Shown here in pieces: positions 25,685 through 35,168 of a stretch of DNA of 64,000 bases. Position 1 is the first letter of the stretch. Every line of letters starts with the position of its first letter. The position numbers and the translations under genes are program-made. The stretch comes from [Clostridium] asparagiforme DSM 15981 (lineage in GTDB: Bacteria; Bacillota; Clostridia; Lachnospirales; Lachnospiraceae). Under the pieces are notes generated by a model, which saw only the letters and a program-made list of their open reading frames with translations, was not told where the DNA came from and did not search any database. The stretch is taken from assembly GCA_025149125.1 (NCBI GenBank), contig CP102272.1:248001-312000 (forward strand), given 5' to 3'.

Positions 25685-26473
25685 ATGTACAATGAACGCC
25701 AGAAGGAAATGATCAAGTATCTGTCCGAGGTCAAATTTGCCAGGGCGGAGCAGCTTTCGGAGCGATTTCAGGTCTCTCTGGAGACGGTCCGCAGGGATTT
25801 GATGGTGTTGGAGCAGGGCTCCTCCATACGCAAGGTCCGGGGCGGAGCGGTTTACAGCAACCTGCGGGCCAAGGAGATGGAGTTTGAGAAGAAAATGGAG
25901 AACAACCAGCAGGGGAAATACGCCATTGCCAAAATGGCGGCGGAGTATATCAACGACGGCGACGCCATCGCAATGAACAACGGCAGCACCACCCTTGCCC
26001 TTGCCAAATGCCTGCAGAACAGTAAAACGCAGCTCACCGTGGTCACCAACTCTCCGGACATCGCCCTGATTCTGAGCGACAATGAGAACAACCAGATCTA
26101 TCTGTCCTCAGGTTATCTGCGCAAGCACAATAAAAGCCTGGTTGGGGGTATGTGCAATGAATGTCTGGGCAACTTTAAGGTGGATAAGACGATTTTAAGC
26201 GTCGACGGCATCTCCATCCAGGACGGCGTAACGGAGTACAACACCGAGGAGGCAGCCACTCTGCGCAAGATGCTGGAGATCGGCCACACTAAAATGATCC
26301 TGTGCGAGTTCAGCAAGTTCAGCGAGGTGGCGTTCAACAAGGTATGCGGCGCCGACCGGATCGACTATGTATTTACGGATTGGAACATTCCGGCCAGGGA
26401 GGCGCGGGCCTGGAACGATATTGGCGTAAAAGTGCTCTCCTCGCCCCAGCATCAGCTTTCCGTGCTCCCTTAA
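25685..26473 (+). CDS. DeoR/GlpR family transcriptional regulator, right flank of the catabolic island
   Basis: 262 residues with the same domain order as the regulator at 15958: DeoR helix-turn-helix FARAEQLSERFQVSLETVRRDL and effector domain NNGSTTLALAKCL, VTNSPDIA. The C-terminal 200 residues are nearly colinear with the paralogue (shared blocks such as LRKHNKSLVGG and GVTEYNTEEAA). GAGGTGA precedes the ATG. It is in the same direction as the amidohydrolase and probably in its transcript. A duplicated regulator on both ends of one island is unusual and may reflect two inducers or a past duplication of the whole unit. Confidence 0.92.
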   Translation: MYNERQKEMIKYLSEVKFARAEQLSERFQVSLETVRRDLMVLEQGSSIRKVRGGAVYSNLRAKEMEFEKKMENNQQGKYAIAKMAAEYINDGDAIAMNNGSTTLALAKCLQNSKTQLTVVTNSPDIALILSDNENNQIYLSSGYLRKHNKSLVGGMCNECLGNFKVDKTILSVDGISIQDGVTEYNTEEAATLRKMLEIGHTKMILCEFSKFSEVAFNKVCGADRIDYVFTDWNIPAREARAWNDIGVKVLSSPQHQLSVLP

Positions 26474-26548
26474 ATGTGACTTCAGAATCGATTTATAGGA
26501 GAATTTGACGAACGATTCTAGGCTCTCTCAACTTCCCAAATGAAAAAC

Positions 26549-26583
26549 CCGTGGTTATAATGTAGGAGCAAACATAACCACGG
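26549..26583. promoter_or_regulatory. Inverted repeat before an unknown membrane gene
   Basis: CCGTGGTTAT (26549-26558) and ATAACCACGG (26574-26583) are perfect complements with a 15-base loop; a TATAAT-like sequence overlaps the left arm. It may be an operator or a hairpin leader of the 26616 gene. Upstream, AGAATCG and CGATTCT form a weaker stem that may end the DeoR transcript. Confidence 0.45.
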
Positions 26584-26615
26584 AACATTTTCCGGGAAGA
26601 AAGGGGAGCTTTTTT

Positions 26616-27380
26616 ATGATGAGTTTCTTACAAACAGGAAAGGCACTGTATGTGCTGGCGGCCATTTGCCTGGCGGGGATTTTTACCAGGCTGGCGGCAG
26701 GGAGCTTCTACAAACGATTAATTAAAGAGAGTACAAATCTGGCGCTGACCAAGAACAAATGCCTGCGGGCGCTGCGGCAAAACGCGGAGGATACATATCG
26801 GATCAATCAAGGAATGAGCAATACCAGAGTTTATCTGGAGCGGCAAATGTACGGCATGCGTATGATGGGGATGTCCGTGCGGGGATTGGACAACCTTTCC
26901 GGCCAGCTGACGCTTCTCTGCTTTTTGGCGGGCGGCGCGGCGGCTTTCATGTCCTACTGGTATAGAAGCGATAACTACTATATCGTATTGTACGGCACTG
27001 TGGGAATTCTGAGCGGAATGCTCACCATGCTGTTTGATTACGGAATCAACCTGGATTCCAGAAAACAACAACTGATGACCTGCCTGCAGGATTATATGGA
27101 AAATGTCATGCTGCCGAGAATGGCCCGGGAGGGAACCGGGGATCACGTGGCGGCGGTAGCTGAGGAAGAGCGAAGAGAACCCACCCCGGTCCGCTCCCTG
27201 GCCAGAGAACGCAGGGGCGCAGGCAGACGGGGCTTGGAACAGACGGCGGCCAGCCGGGAAAAGATCAAAGAAACCATCAAGAATGCGGACGCGCAAAATT
27301 CTGGTGAGAACTGGCTGCAAGATTTAAATCCGGATCAAAAACGGGTCCTGGGAGAACTGCTCAAGGAGTTTATTTCATAG
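26616..27380 (+). CDS. Unknown membrane protein
   Basis: 254 residues, no family recognised. Visible parts: one membrane segment near 8-28, a basic cytosolic stretch to about 85, two membrane segments about 93-135 (LTLLCFLAGGAAAFMSYWY, and YIVLYGTVGILSGMLTMLF), then a long charged C-terminal region (about 160-254) rich in Arg and Glu that looks unstructured or coiled. AAGGGGAG precedes the ATG; a second ATG follows immediately. It precedes pgi, but a separate promoter lies between them. Confidence 0.6.
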   Translation: MMSFLQTGKALYVLAAICLAGIFTRLAAGSFYKRLIKESTNLALTKNKCLRALRQNAEDTYRINQGMSNTRVYLERQMYGMRMMGMSVRGLDNLSGQLTLLCFLAGGAAAFMSYWYRSDNYYIVLYGTVGILSGMLTMLFDYGINLDSRKQQLMTCLQDYMENVMLPRMAREGTGDHVAAVAEEERREPTPVRSLARERRGAGRRGLEQTAASREKIKETIKNADAQNSGENWLQDLNPDQKRVLGELLKEFIS

Positions 27381-27448
27381 CTCCCGGGCGAAGGGAAGAG
27401 AGCTGAGGGCATTTTTTGCCTGAATATATCGCATTTGAAACGCGTTTA

Positions 27449-27457
27449 TGGTATAAT
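27449..27457 (+). promoter_or_regulatory. Extended -10 promoter of pgi
   Basis: TGGTATAAT at 27449-27457 is an extended -10 element; no good -35 box is seen. It gives a GC-rich leader of about 165 nt with several possible stems before the pgi ATG. Confidence 0.6.
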
Positions 27458-27629
27458 GAAGCAGAAGTCAGGTTTGCCAGGCTTGCTGCGCAAGTGCAAA
27501 ACCGCCCCGGGGCGGCGGCGCACCATGAGATAGATAGGCGGACGTGCGCCTGGCGGACAGGGCACGGGTCCGCATGACATAGATTCCATGGGACAGGCCC
27601 ATGAACATAAGAAAAGGAGAGCAAAAGTT

Positions 27630-28979
27630 ATGGGAAAGGAAGTAACGTTTGATTATTCCAAAGCGGCCGGCTTTGTTTCCGCAGAGGAGATGGCTAATTT
27701 TAAGACCACCGTTATGGCGGCAAGAGATACGCTGGTTGAGAAGACCGGCGCGGGCAACGATTACCTGGGATGGATCGATCTGCCGGTCGATTATGATAAG
27801 GAAGAATTCGCCAGAATTAAGAAAGCTGCCGCGAAGATTCAGGGCGATTCCGACGTGCTGCTGGTGGTAGGCATCGGCGGCTCCTACCTGGGAGCGAGAG
27901 CGGCCATCGAATTCTTGTCTCACAGCTTTTATAATGTGCTGCCGAAGGGCGTCCGAAAGACCCCGGAGATTTACTTTGTTGGAAACAGCATCAGCAGCAA
28001 ATATATCCGCGATTTGCAGCAGGTGCTGGAGGGAAAGGATTTCTCGATCAATATTATTTCAAAGTCCGGCACTACAACCGAGCCGGCGATCGCCTTCCGC
28101 GTATTTAAGGAAATGCTGGTAAACAAGTATGGCAAAGACGAGGCCAGCAAGCGTATCTACGCAACGACCGACAAGGCGCGGGGCGCGCTCAAAAACCTGG
28201 CAGACCAGGAAGGTTATGAAGAATTCGTCGTACCGGACGATGTGGGCGGACGTTACTCCGTGCTCACCGCTGTAGGCCTTCTTCCCATCGCAGTCAGCGG
28301 GGCTGACATCGACAAGCTGATGGAAGGCGCGGCATCCGGAAGAAAGAAAGCGTTGGAGCTGCCCTATGAGGCCAACGCGGCGCTGCAGTATGCGGCTGTA
28401 CGCAATATTCTGCTGCGCAAGGGCAAACAGGTGGAGATCACCGCAAACTACGAGCCCAGCCTGCATTATGTATCCGAGTGGTGGAAACAGCTGTTCGGAG
28501 AGAGTGAAGGAAAGGACCGCAGAGGCATTTTCCCGGCATCCGTTGACCTGACCACTGATCTGCATTCCATGGGGCAGTTCATTCAGGACGGAGCGCGTAT
28601 CATGTTCGAGACCGTGATCAACGTGGAGGAATCCCCTGCTGAGATCCTGCTTCAAAAAGAAGAAGTGGATACCGACGGCATGAACTACCTGGCGGGCAAG
28701 AGCGTGGACTTCGTAAACAAGAGCGCCATGAACGGCACCATTCTGGCTCACACGGACGGGGATGTCCCCAACCTTCTGGTGACCGTGCCGGAGCAGAATG
28801 AATTTTATCTGGGCGAACTGTTCTATTTCTATGAATTCGCCTGCGGCGTGAGCGGCTATATTCTGGGCATCAACCCCTTCAACCAGCCCGGGGTTGAGAG
28901 CTACAAGCGGAATATGTTCGCACTTCTCGGCAAACCCGGATATGAGGAGCAGAGAGAGGCGCTGTTAAAGAGACTGTAA
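27630..28979 (+). CDS. pgi: Glucose-6-phosphate isomerase
   Basis: 449 residues, the usual length for the Firmicutes form. Interconverts glucose-6-phosphate and fructose-6-phosphate in glycolysis and gluconeogenesis. Family motifs: [16 protein letters not shown] (residues about 74-89), [20 protein letters not shown] block ([16 protein letters not shown]), [16 protein letters not shown] and the C-terminal [26 protein letters not shown] precedes the ATG at 27630. An ATG 42 bases upstream in frame is a weaker start. The gene is closed by a strong terminator. Confidence 0.97.
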   Translation: MGKEVTFDYSKAAGFVSAEEMANFKTTVMAARDTLVEKTGAGNDYLGWIDLPVDYDKEEFARIKKAAAKIQGDSDVLLVVGIGGSYLGARAAIEFLSHSFYNVLPKGVRKTPEIYFVGNSISSKYIRDLQQVLEGKDFSINIISKSGTTTEPAIAFRVFKEMLVNKYGKDEASKRIYATTDKARGALKNLADQEGYEEFVVPDDVGGRYSVLTAVGLLPIAVSGADIDKLMEGAASGRKKALELPYEANAALQYAAVRNILLRKGKQVEITANYEPSLHYVSEWWKQLFGESEGKDRRGIFPASVDLTTDLHSMGQFIQDGARIMFETVINVEESPAEILLQKEEVDTDGMNYLAGKSVDFVNKSAMNGTILAHTDGDVPNLLVTVPEQNEFYLGELFYFYEFACGVSGYILGINPFNQPGVESYKRNMFALLGKPGYEEQREALLKRL

Positions 28980-29012
28980 GCCAAGAGCTGTATATAGAAA
29001 ATTTCATAACGC

Positions 29013-29055
29013 AAAAGCCGCCCCGGATTTTCTCAGGCCACGGGGCGGCTTTTTG
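29013..29055 (+). terminator. Rho-independent terminator after pgi
   Basis: AAAAGCCGCCCCG and CGGGGCGGCTTTTT form a perfect stem around a short loop with a T run. It may also stop the converging gene at 29069. Confidence 0.93.
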
Positions 29056-29068
29056 TGTCTGTCAAAGC

Positions 29069-29335
29069 TTATTCTTCAATAATCTGAATCTCCAGAAAAT
29101 CAAAATCAACGGAATCGATAAAGTTGTCCTGAGTGAACCGGGTCTTGTCGTGCAGCTGGAAATCCCGGACCGTGGCGTCCAGCCACAGCGGTTTTGAGAG
29201 ATCAAACTCATAACAGATATCATCCAGAGCCTGGAATACCATCTGGGTCCGTGACAGCGAGTAGTCGCCAATGCAGATGACCTTATCCCTGACCAGGCGG
29301 TTGTCTTTCATGATTTTTCCCCACATTCTGAACAT
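29069..29335 (-). CDS. Conserved-looking hypothetical protein
   Basis: 88 residues from the ATG at 29335 (minus strand), chosen because AAAGAGGAG lies seven bases upstream; longer in-frame starts lack a site. The protein is soluble with no signal peptide and rich in Asp and aromatic residues (VFQALDDICYEFDLSKPLW, VRDFQLHDKTRFTQDNF). No motif is recognised. It is transcribed toward the pgi terminator. Confidence 0.6.
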   Translation of the reverse strand: MFRMWGKIMKDNRLVRDKVICIGDYSLSRTQMVFQALDDICYEFDLSKPLWLDATVRDFQLHDKTRFTQDNFIDSVDFDFLEIQIIEE

Positions 29336-29563
29336 AAGCGGTCTCCTCTTTCTCAATCTCAATCATCTCATAATCATTCTCATGAGGATTTAAGTATAAC
29401 ATGAACCTTTTGTTTTTTGTACCTAAATATTATTCCAGGGTTTTAAGATTTTAATTGCGCTTATAACAGGAGGTCACAATTCCCCTTGCCCACACCCCAC
29501 ATTTGTAGTAAGCTATAGTTAGATTTTTTACAAAACGTTCGGAACAATACTGGAGGAAAAGGC

Positions 29564-30649
29564 ATGGGACAGGCCATTACAGATTATGGAAAATTTCTGG
29601 CGGAGGCCAGGGAGGCGGTAGATAGTCTGAACTGTGACCAGAACACATATGATCAGCTGGCGGCAGAGGAGATAAGACTGGAACGGGAGTTGGAGACGGC
29701 GAAAAAGGCTGTGGCGGACAATATCAGCCAGACCACCAGAAAGCGGCGGGATGAGATCAGCTCCGATTATGATCAGGAAATCGGGAAGGGTCAGGAGCGC
29801 CTGAAAAAAGCCAGGGCCAAGCGGGAGAAGGAGAAAAGCCGGGGAATGAAGGAGCGCATCGCCGACGAGACCAGCGAGCTGCGGGAGCACAACCGGGAGC
29901 TGAAGCTGCAGATGCGGACCATGTTTCAGCAGGCCGGAGTGCCGGGGCTGTGCAACTCCACCTTCTATTACGCGCTGTTTTATCCCAGGGGGCTCAAGGA
30001 GATTCTGATCTTTCTGGTCTCCATTTTGGTCTGCTTTCTGGCCATTCCCTGCGGGCTGTATTTCCTGATACCGGCCCGGAAGATCTGGTATCTGGTGGCG
30101 ATCTACTTTATCGACGTGGTGCTCTTTGGCGGGCTCTATGTGATGGTAGGCAACCGAACCAAGATGCGCCACCACGACGTGTTAAAGAAGGGGCGGGCGA
30201 TCCGCAATACCCTCAGAAGCAACGGCAAGAAGATCCGGGTGATCACCCACACCATCCAGAAGGACGGCAATGAGGACCTCTACGACCTGAAGAAATACGA
30301 CGATGAGATTGCGGCGGTGGAGCTGGAGCTGTCGGAGATCACGGAGCGGAAGAAGTCGGCGCTCAACACCTTTGAGACTGTGACGAAAACCATTATCGCC
30401 GATGAGATCGCGGGCAATAACCGGGCGCGCATAGACGAGATGGAGGATCGCCACAAGGAGGCGCTGCAGGCGGTGCGGGAGCTGGAGGCAAAGATTAAGG
30501 CCCAGCGCATCCACATCACGGATACCTACGGACCGTATCTGGGGCGGGAGTTTTTGCAGCCGGAGAAGCTCTCCGAGCTGGCCCGTCTGATCCAGTCGGG
30601 GACGGCGTCCAATATCTCAGAGGCCATTGAGATGTGCAAAAACAGTTAA
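29564..30649 (+). CDS. Unknown coiled-coil membrane protein
   Basis: 361 residues. A long basic/acidic coiled-coil region (about 35-125) is followed by two adjacent membrane segments (about 146-205, LKEILIFLVSILVCFLAIPCG and LVAIYFIDVVLFGGLYVMVG), then a second coiled-coil region (about 240-330) and a short tail. Both long regions should lie on the same side of the membrane. No catalytic motif is seen. TGGAGG precedes the ATG. The 201-bp gap before it shows no gene. A terminator follows at 30675. Confidence 0.65.
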   Translation: MGQAITDYGKFLAEAREAVDSLNCDQNTYDQLAAEEIRLERELETAKKAVADNISQTTRKRRDEISSDYDQEIGKGQERLKKARAKREKEKSRGMKERIADETSELREHNRELKLQMRTMFQQAGVPGLCNSTFYYALFYPRGLKEILIFLVSILVCFLAIPCGLYFLIPARKIWYLVAIYFIDVVLFGGLYVMVGNRTKMRHHDVLKKGRAIRNTLRSNGKKIRVITHTIQKDGNEDLYDLKKYDDEIAAVELELSEITERKKSALNTFETVTKTIIADEIAGNNRARIDEMEDRHKEALQAVRELEAKIKAQRIHITDTYGPYLGREFLQPEKLSELARLIQSGTASNISEAIEMCKNS

Positions 30650-30674
30650 ACAGGAAGCGCCTGAGGGCGGGTGA

Positions 30675-30706
30675 ACGGACGTGCAGAGATGCAGGTCCGT
30701 TTTTTA
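30675..30706 (+). terminator. Rho-independent terminator
   Basis: ACGGAC and GTCCGT form a stem with a 14-base loop followed by six T residues. Confidence 0.8.
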
Positions 30707-30860
30707 CAGGGAAATGAGTCATCCGCTGGATTTCAATGAACCGCAGCTCCCGCCCCTCAATGTCATAAAGAATTAAGGTAATAGTAAAAATTACCAGCCT
30801 CATATCTGATAATATGGAACTATGGAACATAAAGTGTGAATGCGGAAAGGCGGGAAGCGT

Positions 30861-32444
30861 ATGAGAAGAACCAAAAGATTCCAGATAAAAGCTGCCGCGG
30901 CTGTGATCGCGGCAGCCCTGCTGGCCGGAGGCTGCGCAGGAGCGGAGAGCGGAGCAGAAAGCCCCACGAAGGTGGAGGAGACGACCACCGCGGCTAAGGC
31001 GGAGCCCGCTGCCCCGGAGAGTCCGGAGGGCGTACCAGAGCAGCAGGGGCAGAACGGAAGCGAGAGAGCCGGCGAGCCGGTGAACGGCTACCAACTGATT
31101 TCAGACTACGGCGTCACCGCCCCCGGCGACTTGCAGGCGTATGAACTGCCGGATGGGCTGCGGCCGGCAGTCGAGGAGAACCAGGTGCGGGCTGAACTGC
31201 TGACCGCAGTTTACATAAATGGAGAGTTCCGTTTCCGTCTCAGGATCGAGGACCGTTCCGTGACGATGCTGACGCCAGAGGAGGTGAAGGCGGTGCAGGA
31301 GGAGGCTGAGAGCGCAGCCGCCCAGGACGGGACCGCAGCGCCGGATGACAGCTATGTGGAAATCGACCGGGATAAGGGGCTCTACGGCCGCAGCGCTTAC
31401 GAGGAGCGCCTGCGGGCGGAGGAACCGGGGGGCGGCGGTACGCTTTCCGTGCGCCTGACCGGAGATGGCGTGGCGGAGGGCGGTTACACGCCCAACCGGT
31501 CCAGTTCCACCCGGCAGTATGTGGAATCCGGGGAGGGAGGTTACCTGCTGACGGTGGGGGAATACGCCATGCAGGGAAAGCCTCTGCGGGCGGAACAGCC
31601 GGAGGGAACCTACGAGCTTTTGGTACCCGGATTCCAGGAAGCCATCCGTTTTACTCTGGAGCCGGCTCCGGTGTATGAGTCTCTTCTGGAGATCCCCGGG
31701 ATGCAGGAGGCGGGGGATTACCTGATCTGGACCGCCGGGAGCAGGAGGGGGGAGCAGGTGGAGGTGCAGTATTTCCTCCTTCCCGGCCAGTGGGAGGAGG
31801 ACTACCGCTATAGTTTTCTGGACAGCAAGCTGGATTATACCAGAGATGGGATCACGGAGAGTTGCGGCCATTCCATCCTGTCCGCCCAGACCAGGCTGAA
31901 TGAACCGCTATCCGGCATCCCTCCATACCGGATGACCGTGCAGCAGACCTTTGCCGGGCCAAAAGCGCAGGAGGGCGGAAACTACACGCTGTCCCTGCGG
32001 GATCTTCTGCTCACATCCCCGGAGCGCTCCGACGAGATTACCCTTACCATACCGCAGGATGTGGAACAGCTGGACCAGGACATAGAGTTTGAGGACAGCA
32101 CGATCCGGCTTTTGAAGATTGAGCGCGGGGATGAGCCGGAGTTGTATACCATCGACGACGGCGTGGACGTGATGCGGCCGGTGGTGTACATCGAGGTGCA
32201 GGTCACGGACCGCGATCCGGACCGGCATCTGATCAATCTTCAGGGACGCAAGCAGGCGTCGGAACCGTACATTGCGGAGGTCCGGCCCAATGTGGAGCGG
32301 ACGGAGAAATCCTACCGCTCCTCCCGGGTGATGGGACTGACGGTTTTTTATGACGAGGGGGACACGGAAGTGAGATTCAGCCTGGAAAATCCGCAGTACG
32401 TCGAGGATTTGGAGCTGGAGCTTCCGGTTCTGATGGAGGAATGA
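30861..32444 (+). CDS. Unknown lipoprotein
   Basis: 527 residues. The N-terminus is a clear lipoprotein signal (basic start, hydrophobic run, LLAGGC; Cys at 25), then a Glu/Ala/Pro-rich linker (26-75), and a large extracellular domain with no catalytic motif, rich in beta-prone segments. Repeats of PQDVEQLDQDIEFEDSTIRLLK-like form occur only once. The ATG at 30861 is preceded by GGCGGGAAG; another ATG 21 bases upstream has no site. The next gene starts three bases after its stop, so the two are likely co-expressed. Confidence 0.7.
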   Translation: MRRTKRFQIKAAAAVIAAALLAGGCAGAESGAESPTKVEETTTAAKAEPAAPESPEGVPEQQGQNGSERAGEPVNGYQLISDYGVTAPGDLQAYELPDGLRPAVEENQVRAELLTAVYINGEFRFRLRIEDRSVTMLTPEEVKAVQEEAESAAAQDGTAAPDDSYVEIDRDKGLYGRSAYEERLRAEEPGGGGTLSVRLTGDGVAEGGYTPNRSSSTRQYVESGEGGYLLTVGEYAMQGKPLRAEQPEGTYELLVPGFQEAIRFTLEPAPVYESLLEIPGMQEAGDYLIWTAGSRRGEQVEVQYFLLPGQWEEDYRYSFLDSKLDYTRDGITESCGHSILSAQTRLNEPLSGIPPYRMTVQQTFAGPKAQEGGNYTLSLRDLLLTSPERSDEITLTIPQDVEQLDQDIEFEDSTIRLLKIERGDEPELYTIDDGVDVMRPVVYIEVQVTDRDPDRHLINLQGRKQASEPYIAEVRPNVERTEKSYRSSRVMGLTVFYDEGDTEVRFSLENPQYVEDLELELPVLMEE

Positions 32445-32447
32445 CGT

Positions 32448-33320
32448 ATGAGTGAGTGGACTCGTGAATTTCCGTGCAGCCGGATGGACCTTCCACGGGT
32501 GGAGCGGTGGTTCGCCCGGCAGGCCGGAGAGGGGAAAATGATCAGCCGTCTGAATATGGGGCTGGGAAATGGTGTGTTCGAGGACATTTTAGGCCAGGAA
32601 TGCCACTTCTGCATCCGGCCCTATAAAGCAAAGCTGGACAAAACAGTTCTCAGCTCTGCGGGATTCTCGCAGTTCCGGCAGCGTTTCGAGGACCTGGGTT
32701 GGAAATTTCAGTGCGGGCTTATGAACCTAGCGGTTTTTTACAGCGGGGACGGGGAGCGGCCCGCAGAACCGCCGGAGGACCGGCAGGAGACGCAAAAACG
32801 CCTGTTACAGATCACCGCGGGTGCGGAACTCGGGTATGTTCTTATGGACCTGTTTTGGAGCGCCTTCAGCGTGCTGCTGCTCAGCTATGTGCTGTGGGAC
32901 AGCCGTTACCGGTACTGTATGGAACGGGGAGCCGCCCCGGAGCTGTTTGCGGCAGTGTACGGCATTGCGCTGTTGACCGTATTCCTGTGTATGACGGTTT
33001 ACCGGGCGCTGCCCCACCTCCAGATGCGCCGGACGCTGCGCCGCGGGATACAAAGCCCCAAGCGCCTTGTATTCTGGGACCGGTGGGCTTCCATCGCGCT
33101 GTGCAGTGCGGCGCTGGCTCAGATGCAGATGCTGGTCGCCTGGTTCTCAGGATGGTGGGGATCCCTTCTGCTCTGCGGCCTGACGATGGCCATGGCCCCG
33201 GTGAACCTGATCCTGCGCTATGTCTGGAACAGAAAAGCCAGGCCCCACAGCTGGGAGAAGCCTCTCCTCTGCTGCGGCCTGGCGGAACTGGCAGTGCTGG
33301 GGCTCGCCCTTATATGGTGA
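32448..33320 (+). CDS. DUF2812-like membrane protein
   Basis: 290 residues. The N-terminal part (1-110) has the layout of the DUF2812 type (EFPCSRMDLPRVERWFARQAGEG, then YSFCIRPYKAKLDKTVLSSAGFSQFRQRFED-like content), followed by four membrane segments (about 127-150, 165-190, 215-238 and 270-290). The match is moderate; no function can be given. The start lies three bases after the lipoprotein stop. Its end overlaps the end of the oppositely oriented ATPase gene by 11 bases. Confidence 0.6.
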   Translation: MSEWTREFPCSRMDLPRVERWFARQAGEGKMISRLNMGLGNGVFEDILGQECHFCIRPYKAKLDKTVLSSAGFSQFRQRFEDLGWKFQCGLMNLAVFYSGDGERPAEPPEDRQETQKRLLQITAGAELGYVLMDLFWSAFSVLLLSYVLWDSRYRYCMERGAAPELFAAVYGIALLTVFLCMTVYRALPHLQMRRTLRRGIQSPKRLVFWDRWASIALCSAALAQMQMLVAWFSGWWGSLLLCGLTMAMAPVNLILRYVWNRKARPHSWEKPLLCCGLAELAVLGLALIW

Positions 33321-35163
33321 TCAGGTTGTAGGGAATCTGGTTGGCGGTCAGAAGCTGCGCCTCCCGCTGGTGGCAGGTGAAAATGACAATCTGGCTGTCA
33401 TAGGCGCTCACCAGCCATTTTAGAGCTGTTTTCAGCCGCTCGTCGTCGTAGAGCACAAAGCTGTCGTCAAAGATCAGCGGCATGGTATCGCGGCCGTTCT
33501 GCACCAGCTTGGCCGCGGCCAGGCGGACGGCCAGATAGATCTGGTCCATGGTGCCGCTGCTGACCTGTTCGATGGGAACCAGACGCGTGGGCGTGTTCAT
33601 AAAGATGTTCAGGTTCTCATCGATGCTCATACTGCTGTAGATATTGCCGGTGATGCCTCCGATCAATTCGGAGGCTGTTTTATTTAAGTAGAGGCCGAAA
33701 GAGTCGCGGATGGAGGTAGATAGCGTGGTCATGGTATCCATGGCCAGGTCGATGGCGTCCAGCTCTTCCTGCACGCGCTCATTCTCTGCCAGGGTCCGCT
33801 TCAGGGCTTCCGCCTGGTTTTTGCAGGAGGCCAGGTGTTCCAGCTTCTTCTCCAGCTCCCACTGAACGCGCTGCTGCTGTTCGATCTCCTCGCTGCAGGA
33901 TTCCTCCTGTTGCTGAAGCCGGGCGATCTCCTCGGTCAGGTGCCGCAGGGTTTCCTCCGACTGGTCGATGGCGCCGCAGAGGCGCAGAAATTCGCCCATG
34001 CGCAGCTCAAAGGCGGACATGGCCTCCTGGGACACGGAGGAATCGCCCAGATGCCTGGCAAATATCTCCTGAAGCAGCCGGGTGCTGGCGTCCAGCTCCT
34101 TTCGGTAGCGCCTGCCGCGGTTCAGCTGCAGGATGGATAGCACCAGGAACACGACGCCCAGGCTTCCCAGACCGCCCATGGCGATGGGCAGGGAGACGGG
34201 CAGGCGGGGGATCAGCTCCGGCACCTGGGTGAGAAGCCCGGCGCCCGCCAGGCAGACTACGGCCAGAAGCAGGGACAGCACAGCCCGGACTTTCAGGGAC
34301 TTACGGCTGCAGGCTGCGGCCGCGTTCTGATAGTCCGCGTAGAGCTTGCGGGTGCTCTCCATATATCCGGTGATGGAATCCCGGTCCGAAAACTGGCTTC
34401 CGGTCAGCACCTGGCGGCCTCTTGCCGCCTTTTGCAGCAGATTTTCCTTCTCCTGCTGCTTCTCCTCCAGCTGCTGTTTGAGCTTGGTCTTGCGGCTGCG
34501 GTAATTCATCAGCTGGTTGGCGTAGGCCGGGGAGGAGATCTCCTGCTCCAGCTTGCGGATTTCGCCCAGCAGCGTGGTGTAGCTCAAGGCCGCCTGGGGA
34601 ATCAGCTGGGCTTCCAGCTCCCGGCGCTGATTTTTCAAATAGGCGCTGGCCTTGGTGATGTTGAGCGCGATGCTGCCGGAGGTGTTTAAGTTGGCGATGT
34701 AGTTGCGCAGCTCCGCCACCATGCCGCCGTCCGTGGCGCATTTGAGCTGGCCGATGCTGATGGTGTTGTTGTAGGCGGTCTCCGTCAGCCCGCAGCGCAG
34801 CTGGTCCAGCAGGGCCTTGGTCGGCTCCATCTCCCGGCCCAGGGTCTCGTTGACGATGGTGAGATCCTTGCTCTTTTTCTGGAACCGCCGTTCGATGCGG
34901 TAGATTTCCCCTCCGCTCTCGATTCTCAGCCAGCCCTCGTAGGTGCCGCTTCCGGCCCAGGGTTCGTATTTGTTGTAGAGATCGTTTTTCGAGGCCCGTC
35001 CCCGCTGCTTCTCGATTCCGAAGAGCATCCCCCGGATAAACGTGTGCAGGGTGGATTTCCCGGCCTCGTTCTTTCCATAAACCACATTCAGCCTGTCCTC
35101 GAAGGAGACGTCCTGGTCCTGAAATTTGCCGAAGCCGCTGATGTGTAGATTCAGTAATTTCAT
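33310..35163 (-). CDS. SbcC/YhaN-like SMC-type ATPase with internal membrane segments
   Basis: 617 residues, half the usual SbcC length. Walker A GKNEAGKST at 30-38, long coiled-coil arms, a pair of membrane-like segments in the hinge region (about 297-345), the ABC signature VSSGTMDQIYLAVRLA, and Walker B MPLIFDDSFVLYDD near the C-terminus. This matches the YhaN type, which pairs with a nuclease in one operon. AAAGGAG precedes the start; it begins five bases after the stop of the nuclease gene. Likely role in DNA end processing, perhaps at the membrane; not shown. Confidence 0.85.
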   Translation of the reverse strand: MKLLNLHISGFGKFQDQDVSFEDRLNVVYGKNEAGKSTLHTFIRGMLFGIEKQRGRASKNDLYNKYEPWAGSGTYEGWLRIESGGEIYRIERRFQKKSKDLTIVNETLGREMEPTKALLDQLRCGLTETAYNNTISIGQLKCATDGGMVAELRNYIANLNTSGSIALNITKASAYLKNQRRELEAQLIPQAALSYTTLLGEIRKLEQEISSPAYANQLMNYRSRKTKLKQQLEEKQQEKENLLQKAARGRQVLTGSQFSDRDSITGYMESTRKLYADYQNAAAACSRKSLKVRAVLSLLLAVVCLAGAGLLTQVPELIPRLPVSLPIAMGGLGSLGVVFLVLSILQLNRGRRYRKELDASTRLLQEIFARHLGDSSVSQEAMSAFELRMGEFLRLCGAIDQSEETLRHLTEEIARLQQQEESCSEEIEQQQRVQWELEKKLEHLASCKNQAEALKRTLAENERVQEELDAIDLAMDTMTTLSTSIRDSFGLYLNKTASELIGGITGNIYSSMSIDENLNIFMNTPTRLVPIEQVSSGTMDQIYLAVRLAAAKLVQNGRDTMPLIFDDSFVLYDDERLKTALKWLVSAYDSQIVIFTCHQREAQLLTANQIPYNLITI

Positions 35164-35168
35164 TCCCG

